Shown here piece after piece: positions 1 to 8,472 of a stretch of 61,243 nt of DNA. The stretch's first letter is position 1, and each line of letters starts with the position of its first letter. The translations under genes were made by a program, and so were the position numbers. The notes beneath the pieces were generated by a model. That model ran no database searches. It had not been told where the DNA came from and saw only the letters and a list, made by a program, of their open reading frames with translations. The DNA comes from an uncultured Clostridia bacterium (GTDB taxonomy: Bacteria; Bacillota; Clostridia; Oscillospirales; Acutalibacteraceae). The stretch is taken from the NCBI GenBank assembly GCA_946184295.1, contig CAMHEZ010000012.1, positions 1 through 61,243 of the forward strand, in the 5' to 3' direction.

Positions 1-19
1 CGCTCGCTTAATTATTTTT
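1..19 (-). repeat. end fragment of the modular hairpin repeat
   Basis: The first bases (CGCTCGCTTAATTATTTTT) match the end of the repeat copy at 3080-3245. The rest of this copy lies outside the window. The stop codon of the neighbouring LRR gene falls inside this fragment. Confidence 0.6.
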
Positions 20-2912
20 CCTTCATTTTGGCGCTATTTGAAATGACTTTACCACCGTTTTTATCCGAAACAATACAGCGGACGGTGCGGCCGTTATTCT
101 TTTCCGAGAGCGTTGTGTAATAGGTCGCGTCGGTGACGGAGCTATTGCGCCAGTTCGTGCCGTTATCGTCGGAGAGCTGCCACTGATAGGTCAGACCCTC
201 GCCGTTCGCCTTGACGGTGAACTTCACCGTGCTGCCGAGTTTGCCCATATAGTCCGTCGGCTGCTGCGTGATGGCAAACGGTGAGTCGATATTCGCCTGC
301 GCGGTGGCCGATGTGGTGGAGGTGCCGTAGTCGTCGGTGACGATACAGCGGTAGTGGCGGTGGTTGTTGGCCTGGGTGAGCGTGGTGTAATAGACAGCGG
401 TCTGCACGGAGCTGTTGCGCCATGTAAGACAGTCGTCATCACTGAGCTGCCACTGATAGTGCAGCGTGCCATAGCCCGTTGCGGTCACGGAAAACTTGAT
501 CTGACTGCCGGACGCGGCGGTCACGTCGGCGGGCTGTTTCGTAATCTGCACAGCGGGAATGATGCGGATTTTGGCGGTTCGGGTGGTGGCAGTATGACCG
601 AGTCCGTCACTGATGACGCAGCGCACCAGCGCGTTGTCGTCGCTCTGCGCGGTGGTGAAATAGTAGGTCGCGTAGTTTTCCCAGGAGTAGGTGGCCTTTT
701 TGGTGTAGACGTTTACCCAGTTATCGGAGGAGGTCTTTTTCTTCTGCCAGACGAATGTCAGTCTGTATTTGGGATTTTTTACATAAACAGTCATCCGGAC
801 GTTTTGATGAACGGATGTGGTGATGTTTTCCGGCTGTGTCCGGATGGTGATGCCGCGGTTGCACAGAATGGTCGCGGGGTCGGAAGTCAGTGATGCGCCG
901 TACATATCGCTGACGATACAACGCACCTGCCGGTAGTCGTTGTCCGTGCCGACGGTTTCGGTGTAGGTCTTTGCGGTAACGTCCGTGTCGCGCCACGTCG
1001 CGCCTTCGTCGTCGCTGACCTGCCAGCGGTAATTCACGCCGTCGCCCACGGCTTCCAGCGTGAAGGAGACTGTTTCACCCGCTGCCGCTGTGCAGTCGGT
1101 CGGCTGCGTGACAATGGCCAGCTCTGTCGCCGTGCGGGTGAAGGTCACGGCAGCTTGCAGCAGGGGCGCGTTGTCGCTGCCGATATTGGCTTTGAGGGTT
1201 TCCCAGCTCTGGGCGGTGCCTTCATAGGTGACAGCGGTCAGTTTGGCACAGCCGGAAAACGCGCCGCTGCCGATCTTGGTGACGTGTTCGCCCACGGTGA
1301 CGCTGGCGAGCGAAGCGCAGTCGGCGAAGGCATACGCGCCCACATTGACCACGCGGTTGGGAATCACGATGGATTCGAGCGAGGGGCAGTCGGAGAAGGC
1401 GCCCGCCTCGATCGAAGTGACGGCGGAATTGGCGCTGAAATTGACGTGTCGCAGGTTGGGGTGTTCCGCGAAGGCAAAGCCGACGCTTTTGACCGAATCA
1501 GGGATATCCACGCGTTCCAGCGCGGTGCAGTTTTTGAAGGCGTCATCGCCGAGCTGCTCCAGCGCGCCGCCAAGCGTCACGGTGCGGAGCGACGTGCAGC
1601 CGGTGAACGCGCTGTTGAGGTTGACCAGCTTGGAATCCGTGCCGAACGACGCGTTTTCCAGCCCGGTGCATTGGTAGAACACGCGGCTGCCGAAGGTCTT
1701 GACGGAATCGGGCACCGACACGCTTTTGACCAGCGGACATTCGCCGAAGGCCTCTTTTTCCACCGTTTCCAGCTTCGCGCCTCCGTCGAAGGTGATGAAT
1801 CGGGCGCTTTCACAGCCGGAGAAGGCCCATTCCCCGATGAATTTGACGCTGGACGGGATATGAATTTCGCCGACTTTCACGCAGTCGCCGAAGGCCACGC
1901 GGTTGATGTTGACCAGCCCCTCGTTGAGCGTGACGGCGGTGAGGCCGCCGCAACCGAAGAAGGCCTGATCGCCGATGGTCCAGAGTTTCGGGGGCGCGTC
2001 GAAGGCCGTGAGTCTGTTGCAGCCTCGGAAGGAATTTTGTCTGACCACGACGAGCTGTGAACCGGGATTGAAGCGGACGCTTTCCAGATTGGCGCAGCCG
2101 ACGAAACAGCCGTTGTCCATGATCTGCACGCTGTCGGGGACCGTCAGACTGCGGAGCGACGTGCAGTCGCCGAACATGTATTTGCCAAAGCGCGTGAGGC
2201 GGGGACTGCTGCCGAAATCGACCGACGTGAGGCTGGGACAGTAGCGGAAGGCGCCGTTGCCGGGGTCGGTGACGGAGTCGGGCAGTACGGCGGCGGTCAG
2301 CGCCTGACATTCGCTGAAAACCTGATCGCCCAGCGTCGTCAGCTGCGGGTTGCTGCCGAAGGTCACGGCCGTCAGCGAGGTGCAGCCCGAAAACGCCCAG
2401 CCGTCGATTTTTGTCACGGAATCGGGAATGGCAATCGTCCGGAGCGACGTGCAGTCGCCGAAGGCGGCGCTGCCGATGTGCGTCAGGCCGTCGGGCAGGC
2501 TGACGCTCGTGAGCTTGCCGCAGCTCCGGAAGGTGTTGGTGCCGGTGTCCTTCACGCCTTTTTCCAGCGTGACGGCGGTGAGCGAGGCGCATTCGGCGAA
2601 CGCATTTTTGCCGATGGTCTGCACGGAGGCTGGAACCGTCACCGATGTGAGCGACTGCCCGCAGAAGGCCTCCTGATAAATCGAGGTCACGTCGCCGTAA
2701 AAGCGCACGGATTTGACGGTGGAATACCGCCACGGCGCGGAAGTCATCGCGCCGCTGCCCCGGATGGTCAGCACGCCGTCGCTGAGCGACCAGACGAGAT
2801 TTTCCCCGCAGCTGTTGCCGGCGGCAGATACGGCGGCGCCGCCAATCGTGCAAAGCCCGACCAGCAATGTCAGCATGACCAGCAGGGATAACGCTTTCTT
2901 GTTTGTTTTCAT
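12..2912 (-). CDS. secreted BspA-type leucine-rich-repeat protein with Ig-like domains
   Basis: Protein of 966 residues. Residues 1-31 form a signal peptide (MKTNKK, then a hydrophobic stretch ending VSAAG). A BspA-like start follows (CGENLVWSLSDGVLTIRGSGAM). Residues about 50-585 are many LRR_5 repeats of the form F..C.SL..V.IPDSV..IG..AF. From about residue 595 there are four Ig-like domains, each opening with a QP[TAE]-type motif and carrying a YRWQVSDD or YQWQLSDD strand. No LPXTG motif, SLH domain or C-terminal membrane helix is visible, so the attachment mode is unknown. The start at 2912 is chosen because GAGAGG precedes it and the signal peptide begins there; an in-frame extension further upstream would run through the promoter. 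The family is usually extracellular and linked to adhesion or protein binding; the ligand here is unknown. The last codons lie beside a repeat end at 1-19. Confidence 0.9.
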   Translation of the reverse strand: MKTNKKALSLLVMLTLLVGLCTIGGAAVSAAGNSCGENLVWSLSDGVLTIRGSGAMTSAPWRYSTVKSVRFYGDVTSIYQEAFCGQSLTSVTVPASVQTIGKNAFAECASLTAVTLEKGVKDTGTNTFRSCGKLTSVSLPDGLTHIGSAAFGDCTSLRTIAIPDSVTKIDGWAFSGCTSLTAVTFGSNPQLTTLGDQVFSECQALTAAVLPDSVTDPGNGAFRYCPSLTSVDFGSSPRLTRFGKYMFGDCTSLRSLTVPDSVQIMDNGCFVGCANLESVRFNPGSQLVVVRQNSFRGCNRLTAFDAPPKLWTIGDQAFFGCGGLTAVTLNEGLVNINRVAFGDCVKVGEIHIPSSVKFIGEWAFSGCESARFITFDGGAKLETVEKEAFGECPLVKSVSVPDSVKTFGSRVFYQCTGLENASFGTDSKLVNLNSAFTGCTSLRTVTLGGALEQLGDDAFKNCTALERVDIPDSVKSVGFAFAEHPNLRHVNFSANSAVTSIEAGAFSDCPSLESIVIPNRVVNVGAYAFADCASLASVTVGEHVTKIGSGAFSGCAKLTAVTYEGTAQSWETLKANIGSDNAPLLQAAVTFTRTATELAIVTQPTDCTAAAGETVSFTLEAVGDGVNYRWQVSDDEGATWRDTDVTAKTYTETVGTDNDYRQVRCIVSDMYGASLTSDPATILCNRGITIRTQPENITTSVHQNVRMTVYVKNPKYRLTFVWQKKKTSSDNWVNVYTKKATYSWENYATYYFTTAQSDDNALVRCVISDGLGHTATTRTAKIRIIPAVQITKQPADVTAASGSQIKFSVTATGYGTLHYQWQLSDDDCLTWRNSSVQTAVYYTTLTQANNHRHYRCIVTDDYGTSTTSATAQANIDSPFAITQQPTDYMGKLGSTVKFTVKANGEGLTYQWQLSDDNGTNWRNSSVTDATYYTTLSEKNNGRTVRCIVSDKNGGKVISNSAKMKEK

Positions 2913-2987
2913 ATGACATACCTCTCTTTCCTGATGAGAATGATGACGTGTGGATTGTGTTGTTGTCACACAATTATTCACAAGATT

Positions 2988-3016
2988 ATTATAACATTTC
3001 ACCGGGCGGTTGTCAA
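2988..3016 (-). promoter_or_regulatory. sigma-A promoter of the LRR protein gene
   Basis: Read on the minus strand, TTGACA (3016-3011) and TATAAT (2993-2988) are separated by exactly 17 bases, giving a consensus promoter about 75 bases upstream of the LRR start codon. Confidence 0.85.
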
Positions 3017-3079
3017 TGATTTGGCTATTGAATTTAGCCGAATAACAGGGTCGGGCGAATCCGGCGAAGTTTTTTTCGT

Positions 3080-3245
3080 ATTCGCCTGACTGCGTTGGTT
3101 GTCTTGGCGCGTGGCGCTCGTTCGGCTGTGCCTCACTCATGGGGCTTTGCCCCATGCCCTAGCAGGGCCCTGCCCTGCACCCGCCAGGAGGTGCCCGCAC
3201 CCCCTGGACTCCCGCGCTCGCATGCGCTCGCTTAATTATTTTTCA
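3080..3245 (-). repeat. modular hairpin repeat, copy B1
   Basis: Minus-oriented copy. It starts ATTCGCCTGAC and ends GCTTAATTATTTTTC. It contains hairpins TGGGGC-TTT-GCCCCA, CAGGGC-CCT-GCCCTG and CCAGGAGGTGC/GCACCCCCTGG. An inverted second copy of the terminus (GGGCGAATCC) lies just outside at 3053-3062, so two termini face each other across about 16 bases. The element fills the space between the divergent LRR and rpmG promoters. Confidence 0.8.
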
Positions 3246-3253
3246 AAAAGGGC

Positions 3254-3282
3254 TTGACGCGGGGCAGAAAGTATGCTATACT
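3254..3282 (+). promoter_or_regulatory. promoter of the rpmG-secE-nusG operon
   Basis: TTGACG at 3254-3259 and TATACT at 3277-3282 with a 17-base spacer, about 165 bases before rpmG. It begins immediately after the repeat copy ends. Confidence 0.85.
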
Positions 3283-3447
3283 GATTTTACCTCGCATCGG
3301 GCGTGTTTTTTTTATGCGCCGATTTTTGCATATGTGCGGCGATACGCCGTATGTATCGAGGGAGGCTGAAATGCCGCCGGTTCGCGCTGTTTTGCAGAGG
3401 CTGCTGTGAGCGCGGCGGTAAATAATTCCGTTACGGGAGGTGCCGAC

Positions 3448-3597
3448 ATGAGAGTCAAAATTACATTGGCATGCACTGAATGCAAGCAGAGAAACTACAA
3501 CACCATCAAGAACAAGAAGAATGACCCTGACAGACTTGAAATGAAGAAGTATTGCAGATTCTGCAAGAAGCATACTTCGCACAAGGAAAGCAAGTAA
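3448..3597 (+). CDS. rpmG: 50S ribosomal protein L33
   Basis: A 49-residue protein of normal L33 length. It has two CxxC zinc-ribbon pairs, CTEC near residue 9 and CRFC near residue 35, so it is the zinc-binding (C+) form. The start is set by GGGAGG at 3435-3440; a longer in-frame reading upstream lacks family similarity. It leads the rpmG-secE-nusG transcript and ends 15 bases before secE. Identification is by clear family pattern and gene order. Confidence 0.97.
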   Translation: MRVKITLACTECKQRNYNTIKNKKNDPDRLEMKKYCRFCKKHTSHKESK

Positions 3598-3612
3598 GGG
3601 AGGGCGACCGAC

Positions 3613-4005
3613 ATGAGTGACAAGTCAACCAAAAACAAGGACGACAAGAAGCTCGCCAAGGACACAGGCAAGAAGGCCGCCGCCAAAAACGGCAAAAAGG
3701 ATGCGTCCAAAAAGAAAACCAATCCTTTCAAGACGTTCGGCAAGTTTGTGCGCGAATACCGCAGCGAGATGAAGAAGATCTCGTGGCCCTCGGCCAAGGA
3801 TACCACCAAGAACGCGCTCATCACGCTGGCGGCTATCCTGATTGTGGGTATTTTCATCTGGATTCTGGACTACGGCCTGAGCTCGCTCAGAGACGTGGCG
3901 CTCAAGAAGATTCCCGAATGGTCCGTCTCTTCCGAGGCCGAGACCGATACCCCCATCACTTCCGACAGCAGCTTGATTGTGTCCGGCGGCGATACGGCGG
4001 AGTAA
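3613..4005 (+). CDS. secE: preprotein translocase subunit SecE
   Basis: 130 residues. The N-terminal 35 residues are very rich in Lys, Asp and Ala. The conserved SecE block follows (FVREYRSEMKKISWPSAKDT, about residues 47-66), then one transmembrane segment (about 70-93). A tail of about 35 mostly acidic and Ser/Thr residues makes it longer than the 60-75 residue bacterial norm. SecE clamps SecY in the membrane translocon. It sits in the classic rpmG-secE-nusG order and its ribosome site is GGGAGGGCG just after rpmG. Confidence 0.95.
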   Translation: MSDKSTKNKDDKKLAKDTGKKAAAKNGKKDASKKKTNPFKTFGKFVREYRSEMKKISWPSAKDTTKNALITLAAILIVGIFIWILDYGLSSLRDVALKKIPEWSVSSEAETDTPITSDSSLIVSGGDTAE

Positions 4006-4093
4006 GTTTGCCGTATTAAACCAATCATCACATCACACAAACAGACAGGCATTGCTATGACGGCAGCCGCACGACGGGAGTTGAAAATATCAT

Positions 4094-4726
4094 ATGGCAG
4101 AAATAACAGATGTTTCGGGAACCGCTAATTGGTACGTGATTCATACCTACGCGGGCTATGAAAACAAGGTCGCCTCCGACCTGAAATCAATAGTGGAGAA
4201 CCGCAAGCTTCAGGATATGATTCTGGATGTTAAAATCCCGACGGAAACCGTCACCGAGATCGTCACCAAGCTCGTCACGAAAAAGGACGAGAACGGACGC
4301 TCGGTCAAGGATGAAAACGGTCATGTCATCAAAGAGGAGCAGCAGGTTGAAAAACAAGTGGAACACAAGCTGTTTCCCGGCTATGTGCTTGTAAAAATGG
4401 TTATGACCAACGAAACATGGTTTATCGTCCGCAATACCCGCGGCTGTACGGGCTTTGTGGGTCATGATTCCAAGCTCGTGCCCGATTCCAGACCGGTTCC
4501 CCTCACCGATGAGGAAGCCGCCAGATGGGGCGTCGAGATCAAATCCGAGAAGCTGGCCTTTGAGGTGGGCGAGGAAGTCAAGGTCATTGAAGGCTCGATG
4601 TCGGGCCACATTGGCGTTGTCAATACCATCGACCGCGAGGCCAAGACGGTATACATCACGATCGACATGTTCGGCCGCAAGGTAGAGGCCGAGGTGGACA
4701 TCGCGAGCGTGGTGCCGCTCAATTAA
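4094..4726 (+). CDS. nusG: transcription termination/antitermination factor NusG
   Basis: 210 residues. The NGN domain begins with WYVIHTYAGYENKV and contains KLFPGYVLVKM; the C-terminal KOW domain begins near EGSMSGHIGVVN and ends in the usual MFGRKVEAEVD segment. NusG binds RNA polymerase and links it to Rho or the ribosome. The protein is longer than the usual 175-180 residues because of a charged insertion at about residues 52-90 (Lys/Glu/Asp rich, with KDENG occurring twice) between the IPTE segment and LFPGYV. The insertion is within the NGN domain where Clostridia show some length variation. Confidence 0.96.
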   Translation: MAEITDVSGTANWYVIHTYAGYENKVASDLKSIVENRKLQDMILDVKIPTETVTEIVTKLVTKKDENGRSVKDENGHVIKEEQQVEKQVEHKLFPGYVLVKMVMTNETWFIVRNTRGCTGFVGHDSKLVPDSRPVPLTDEEAARWGVEIKSEKLAFEVGEEVKVIEGSMSGHIGVVNTIDREAKTVYITIDMFGRKVEAEVDIASVVPLN

Positions 4727-4878
4727 TCCGCGTCACGGCGGTTTCTCAGGATTTTTCCATCAACCGGATTTTTCACGCGGCAGGCAAAGCCGCTTGCGCC
4801 GCCGATCCTCTGCATCTCGACGGCACACAAAAATTGCGACAAGAAAGCGCGTTCCGATGCCATATCGGCGCGGCTTCC

Positions 4879-4934
4879 GTGGGAGAGGCAGCAAAATCTT
4901 GATTTTTAAATAAATGCTGTCTCGGTATCACCAC
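4879..4934 (+). promoter_or_regulatory. L1-binding RNA mimic in the rplK leader
   Basis: The RNA can form an outer stem GUGG (4879-4882) with CCAC (4931-4934) and an inner stem GAGGCAGC/GCUGUCUC, leaving an asymmetric GGUAUCA-type strand on the 3' side. This reproduces the L1 site of 23S rRNA (GUGGGAG ... GGUGAAAUACCAC). It ends just before the GGAGGTG ribosome site of rplK, where L1 binding would block translation. The structure was read by eye; the L1 assignment is inference from family knowledge. The preceding stretch 4727-4878 shows no gene. Confidence 0.7.
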
Positions 4935-4954
4935 ACATTTGGAGGTGCTTTTTA

Positions 4955-5380
4955 ATGGCTCAGAAAGTAACAGGTTATATTAAGCTTCAGATTCCGGCAG
5001 GCAAGGCAACACCCGCTCCTCCTGTAGGTCCTGCTCTCGGTCAGCATGGCGTCAACATCATGCAGTTCACCAAGGATTTCAACGAGCGCACCAAGAACGA
5101 CGTGGGTCTGATTATCCCTGTCGTCATCACCGTGTACGCGGACCGTTCCTTCACCTTCGTGACCAAGACCCCGCCCGCAGCCGTCCTCATCAAGAAGGCC
5201 TGCGGCATCGAGAGCGGTTCCGGTACACCCAACAAGACCAAGGTCGCCAAGATCACCAAGGAACAGATCAAGAAGATCGCCGAAACCAAGATGCCCGACC
5301 TCAACGCCGGCTCCTTGGAGACCGCTATGAGCATGATCGCCGGTACGGCCCGCAGCATGGGCGTTACCGTTGAGGACTGA
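4955..5380 (+). CDS. rplK: 50S ribosomal protein L11
   Basis: 141 residues, the normal L11 length. Starts [20 protein letters not shown] with the conserved [17 protein letters not shown] motif and the C-terminal rRNA-binding part (KTKVAKIT, then [13 protein letters not shown]). It binds the GTPase-associated region of 23S rRNA. A GGAGGTG ribosome site precedes the ATG. It is followed by rplA with an L1-type RNA site between them. Confidence 0.98.
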   Translation: MAQKVTGYIKLQIPAGKATPAPPVGPALGQHGVNIMQFTKDFNERTKNDVGLIIPVVITVYADRSFTFVTKTPPAAVLIKKACGIESGSGTPNKTKVAKITKEQIKKIAETKMPDLNAGSLETAMSMIAGTARSMGVTVED

Positions 5381-5416
5381 TTCGGAATCGCGGTATTAGG
5401 ATTCTGATATCTGTCA

Positions 5417-5444
5417 GTGGGAGGAAAATCTCCGATATGACCAC
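5417..5444 (+). promoter_or_regulatory. second L1-binding RNA mimic, between rplK and rplA
   Basis: GUGG (5417-5420) can pair with CCAC (5441-5444), enclosing GGAG-GAAAAU-CUCC and an unpaired GAUAUGA on the 3' side. GUGGGAG...GAUAUGACCAC closely mimics the 23S rRNA L1 site. It lies seven bases before the AGGAGG of rplA, suggesting direct autogenous repression of rplA. Confidence 0.75.
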
Positions 5445-5466
5445 TTTACAGGAGGATATAGACTAA

Positions 5467-6162
5467 ATGAAACACGGAAAGAAATATGTTGAAGCAGCCA
5501 AGGCTGTTGACCGTTTGAAGCTGTACGATTCCAATGAAGCGCTTGACCTTGTGATCAAGACCGCTGCCGCCAAGTTTGACGAGACTGTCGAAGTTCACGT
5601 CAAGCTGGGTGTTGACGGCCGTCACGCAGACCAGCAGGTCCGCGGCGCCATCGTCCTGCCCAATGGCACCGGTAAGAGCGTGAGAGTGCTCGCTATCTGC
5701 AAGGGCGACGCGCTCAAGGCTGCCGAAGAGGCAGGCGCCGACTATGTCGGCAACGACGAGTACATTCAGAAGATCCAGTCCGAAGGCTGGATGGATTTCG
5801 ATGTGCTCATCACCACGCCGGACATGATGGGTATGGTTGGCCGTCTCGGTAAGATCCTCGGTCCCCGCGGCCTGATGCCGAACCCCAAGGCCGGCACCGT
5901 CACCCCCGACGTTGCCAGAGCCATCAAGGAAGCCAAGGCCGGTAAGATCGAGTACCGTCTTGACAAGACCAACATCATTCACTGCCCCATCGGCAAGGTA
6001 TCTTTCGGCACACAGAAGCTCCAGGAGAACTTCGACGCGCTGCTCGGCGCCATCAATAAGGCCAAGCCGGCTGCCGCGAAGGGCCAGTATATCCGCTCCT
6101 GCGTCGTTTCCTCGACCATGGGCGTGGGCGTGAAGATCAACCCCAGCAAGGTCACGATGTAA
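5467..6162 (+). CDS. rplA: 50S ribosomal protein L1
   Basis: 231 residues, normal length. Starts [16 protein letters not shown]; the central part has [20 protein letters not shown] and the C-terminal part has the GVKINPSKV ending typical of L1. It forms the L1 stalk and, by family knowledge, represses its own operon through the RNA mimics seen upstream. AGGAGGATATAG precedes the ATG. rplJ and rplL, which often follow, are not here: a repeat copy, a terminator and an unrelated gene come next. Confidence 0.98.
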   Translation: MKHGKKYVEAAKAVDRLKLYDSNEALDLVIKTAAAKFDETVEVHVKLGVDGRHADQQVRGAIVLPNGTGKSVRVLAICKGDALKAAEEAGADYVGNDEYIQKIQSEGWMDFDVLITTPDMMGMVGRLGKILGPRGLMPNPKAGTVTPDVARAIKEAKAGKIEYRLDKTNIIHCPIGKVSFGTQKLQENFDALLGAINKAKPAAAKGQYIRSCVVSSTMGVGVKINPSKVTM

Positions 6163-6174
6163 GCAGGAAATAAT

Positions 6175-6321
6175 AAAGCGAAGCGCGGGAATCCAAGGGG
6201 TGCTGGCACCTCTTGGCCCGTCCAGGGCGGAGCCTTGGCGGGGGGTGGGGCAGCGCCCCACAAGCAGGCGCAGCCTGCGAGCGCCACGCGCCGAGCTATC
6301 GTAAAAGGTTTGGCGAATCCC
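6175..6321 (+). repeat. modular hairpin repeat, copy A1
   Basis: Begins AAAGCGAAGCGCGGG and ends TGGCGAATCC. It contains stems CCAAGGGGTGC/GCACCTCTTGG, TGGGGC-AGC-GCCCCA and GCAGGC-GCA-GCCTGC. It lies between the rplA stop codon and the rplA terminator and occupies about half of the 313-base gap. Confidence 0.8.
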
Positions 6322-6397
6322 GATTGTTTCCCCCGCCTTTTGCAAAAATTCTTTGAAAGTCAGCGACGTTTGAAAAGGCGGCGTTACTGTGAAGCGA

Positions 6398-6450
6398 AAC
6401 AATGCCGCACTGAGATGGCTGTCATCAGGTGCGGCATTGTTGCATTTTTA
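6398..6450 (+). terminator. intrinsic terminator of the rplK-rplA operon
   Basis: A 13-base stem (AACAATGCCGCAC / GTGCGGCATTGTT) followed by GCATTTTTAATTTT. It closes the L11-L1 transcript. Confidence 0.85.
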
Positions 6451-6476
6451 ATTTTATCTGAAAAGAGGTCTTTGTG

Positions 6477-7172
6477 ATGGAAATGAAATGTCCGAACTGC
6501 GGCAATATGTTCAATGATATCCTGAGCGTTTGCCCCGCCTGCGGCACGGAAGTGGAGCGAACTGCGGATATGCCGGCCGCCGAAGCGCCGGTGGATTTTG
6601 CCACGCCCGCTGCGGAACCGGTTTATGAAGCCGCTCCCGAAACAGCGTCTGCCGATGCCGCGCAGCCTGCGTCGTCTGACGCCGCGCAGCAGACCGTGCA
6701 GGACGCACCTAGCTATCAGTACGCGTCCTACAGCTATGGCGCGGGTGAGCCGCAGCCCCAGCCGACTTATCAGCAGGCGAACTATCAGCAGGCGAACTAT
6801 CAGCAGGCGAACTATCAGCAGCAGGGCTATCAGCAGCAGGGCTATCAGCAGCAGGGCTACCAGCAGGCGAACTATCAGCAGCAGGGCTATCCCCAGCAGG
6901 GATATTATCCGCAGCAGAATATGTACGGCACCGACCCCAATGCCAAGTCCAAGCTGGTGGCGGGTCTGCTGGGTATTTTCCTGGGCGGTCTGGGTGTACA
7001 TAACTTCTATCTGGGCTACACCGGCAAGGCCATTGCGCAGCTTTTGATTTCGCTTTTGTCGTGCGGTGCGCTGGCGGCCGTGAGCGCCGTCTGGGGACTG
7101 GTTGAGGGAATCCTGATTCTTACCGGTTCCACCATCACCACCGACGCGAGCGGCAGACCGCTTGGCGAGTAG
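6477..7172 (+). CDS. TM2-domain membrane protein with zinc ribbon and Gln/Tyr-rich repeats
   Basis: 231 residues in three parts. Residues 1-25 form a zinc-ribbon-like CPNC...CPAC motif. A low-complexity middle (about 35-145) moves from Ala/Pro/Glu-rich to Tyr-Gln-rich repeats (YQQAN, YQQQG, about ten units). The C-terminal 75 residues form a TM2 domain with GIFLGGLGVHNFYLGYTGKA, two hydrophobic helices and a short tail. TM2 proteins are small membrane proteins of poorly defined role. An overlapping GTG at 6474 is also possible; ATG 6477 fits GAGG at 6465-6468 better. The repeat tract is also a tandem repeat in the DNA (6768-6905) and likely varies in length between strains. Confidence 0.85.
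   Translation: MEMKCPNCGNMFNDILSVCPACGTEVERTADMPAAEAPVDFATPAAEPVYEAAPETASADAAQPASSDAAQQTVQDAPSYQYASYSYGAGEPQPQPTYQQANYQQANYQQANYQQQGYQQQGYQQQGYQQANYQQQGYPQQGYYPQQNMYGTDPNAKSKLVAGLLGIFLGGLGVHNFYLGYTGKAIAQLLISLLSCGALAAVSAVWGLVEGILILTGSTITTDASGRPLGE
6768..6905 (+). repeat. in-frame tandem repeat encoding YQQ(A/Q)(N/G)
   Basis: Fifteen-base units of the form TATCAGCAGGCGAAC or TATCAGCAGCAGGGC run head to tail inside the TM2 protein gene. Unit types are interspersed, as expected from slippage and unequal exchange. Confidence 0.85.
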
Positions 7173-7193
7173 TCCTTTACTTGCTCGCTTTTC

Positions 7194-7234
7194 AATGCCT
7201 CCGAGGGTGCGAACGCCTTTCGGGGGCATTTTTG
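7194..7234 (+). terminator. intrinsic terminator after the TM2 gene
   Basis: AATGCCTCCGAGGG pairs with CTTTCGGGGGCATT and is followed by a T run. A stray repeat terminus (GGATTCGCCTGACC) follows directly at 7234-7247. Confidence 0.8.
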
Positions 7235-7312
7235 GATTCGCCTGACCTGTTAGAATTTGTAAATCTATTCACAAATCAGGGCTGGCACATACAGATATGG
7301 CGCGTTATCCGT

Positions 7313-7493
7313 ATTCGCCTGACCTTGTTTTTGGTCTTGGCGCGTTTTGCTCGCAGGCCGTTGGCCTGCTCGTGGGGCGCTGCCCCACGCCCTGCAAGGG
7401 CTCTGCCCTTGACCCGCGAGGAGGTGCCCGCACCCCCTCGACTCCCGCGCTCCCGCTATGCAAGCATAGCTGTCGCTTAATTGCGCTTCGCTT
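7313..7493 (-). repeat. modular hairpin repeat, copy B2
   Basis: Minus-oriented full copy: ATTCGCCTGACC at one end, CGCTTAATTGCGCTTCGC at the other. Hairpins: GCAGGCC-GTT-GGCCTGC, TGGGGC-GCT-GCCCCA, AAGGGC-TCT-GCCCTT and GCTATGC-AA-GCATAGC. It separates the convergent TM2 and ZIP genes; nothing else is recognised in this gap. Confidence 0.82.
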
Positions 7494-7512
7494 TTTCTTT
7501 TTTTCTGCTGTT

Positions 7513-8289
7513 TTATCCCAGTGCTACGTCCAGCGCCATCATGATGACAAAGCCGGTCGCCACGCCGATGGCGGCCGTATTGGCGTGCCTGCCGCTCTGT
7601 GCCTCGGGAATCAGCTCCCCCGTGACGACATAAATCATTGCGCCCGCCGCGAAGGCCAGCAGGTAGGGCAGCATGGCCTTGACCGCGCCGGTGAGCAATA
7701 TGGTTACGACGGCGCCGATCGGCTCCACCACGCCGGACAGTACCCCGATTCCGAAAGCACGCGGCTTGCTCATGCCCTCGCTCCGGAGCGGCAGGGAGAT
7801 AATTGCCCCCTCGGGAAAGTTCTGGATGCCGATGCCCAGCGACAGCGCGAAGGCGGCCGCCATCGTGATGCCCGCGTCTCCCAGCAGCGCACCCGAAAAG
7901 GCCACCCCCACTGCCATACCTTCGGGCACATTGTGCAGGGTTACGGCGAAAATCATCATCGCGTTTTTGGGGAAGGAGGCGGGCGCGTCTTCGGAACAGT
8001 CGGCGCTGCGGTGCAGGCGGGCAATCAGGCAGTCGAGCGCGAGCAGAAAAGCCACGCCCAGCAGGAATCCCGCCGCAGCCGGCAGCCACGCGATCAGGCC
8101 CTGTTCCCGCGCCATCTCGATGGAGGGCATGAGCAGCGACCACACCGACGCGGCAATCATTACGCCTGCGGCAAAGCCGAGCAGAAATGCTTCCACACGG
8201 CGATTGATCTGTTTTTTCATAAAGCATACCGTCAATGCGCCCAGCGAGGTGCCCGCAAACGGTATCATCAGTCCGGTGAATAAGTCCAT
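7513..8289 (-). CDS. ZIP-family divalent metal transporter
   Basis: 258 residues with about eight hydrophobic segments. The two signature metal-binding helices are visible: HNVPEG near residue 118 and NFPEG near residue 158, the pattern of bacterial ZupT-like ZIP proteins that import zinc, iron or other divalent ions. A Cys/His/Asp-containing cytoplasmic loop lies near residues 88-104. A GGAGGG site precedes the start codon. Transcribed alone and divergently from the ACT-domain gene. The metal cannot be told from sequence. Confidence 0.92.
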   Translation of the reverse strand: MDLFTGLMIPFAGTSLGALTVCFMKKQINRRVEAFLLGFAAGVMIAASVWSLLMPSIEMAREQGLIAWLPAAAGFLLGVAFLLALDCLIARLHRSADCSEDAPASFPKNAMMIFAVTLHNVPEGMAVGVAFSGALLGDAGITMAAAFALSLGIGIQNFPEGAIISLPLRSEGMSKPRAFGIGVLSGVVEPIGAVVTILLTGAVKAMLPYLLAFAAGAMIYVVTGELIPEAQSGRHANTAAIGVATGFVIMMALDVALG

Positions 8290-8472
8290 AGGTCGATTCC
8301 CTCCGTATCGCTGCTCTGTCAGATCGGCAACATTCTATCATATGCCGCAGGAAAAGTTTTGTTGCGAAGGGGTTCTGCACCTTTTGCATTTGTCAAAAAT
8401 CCCCTTGAAATCGGCAATATTTTTATGGCAAACATAGAAAGTTAAAAAAAACAAAAAAAAGCGAATAATCGC

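Noticed and set aside
1155..2060. A plus-strand frame opposite the LRR protein gene
   Set aside because: The repetitive LRR sequence keeps other frames open; no signal or domain on this strand.
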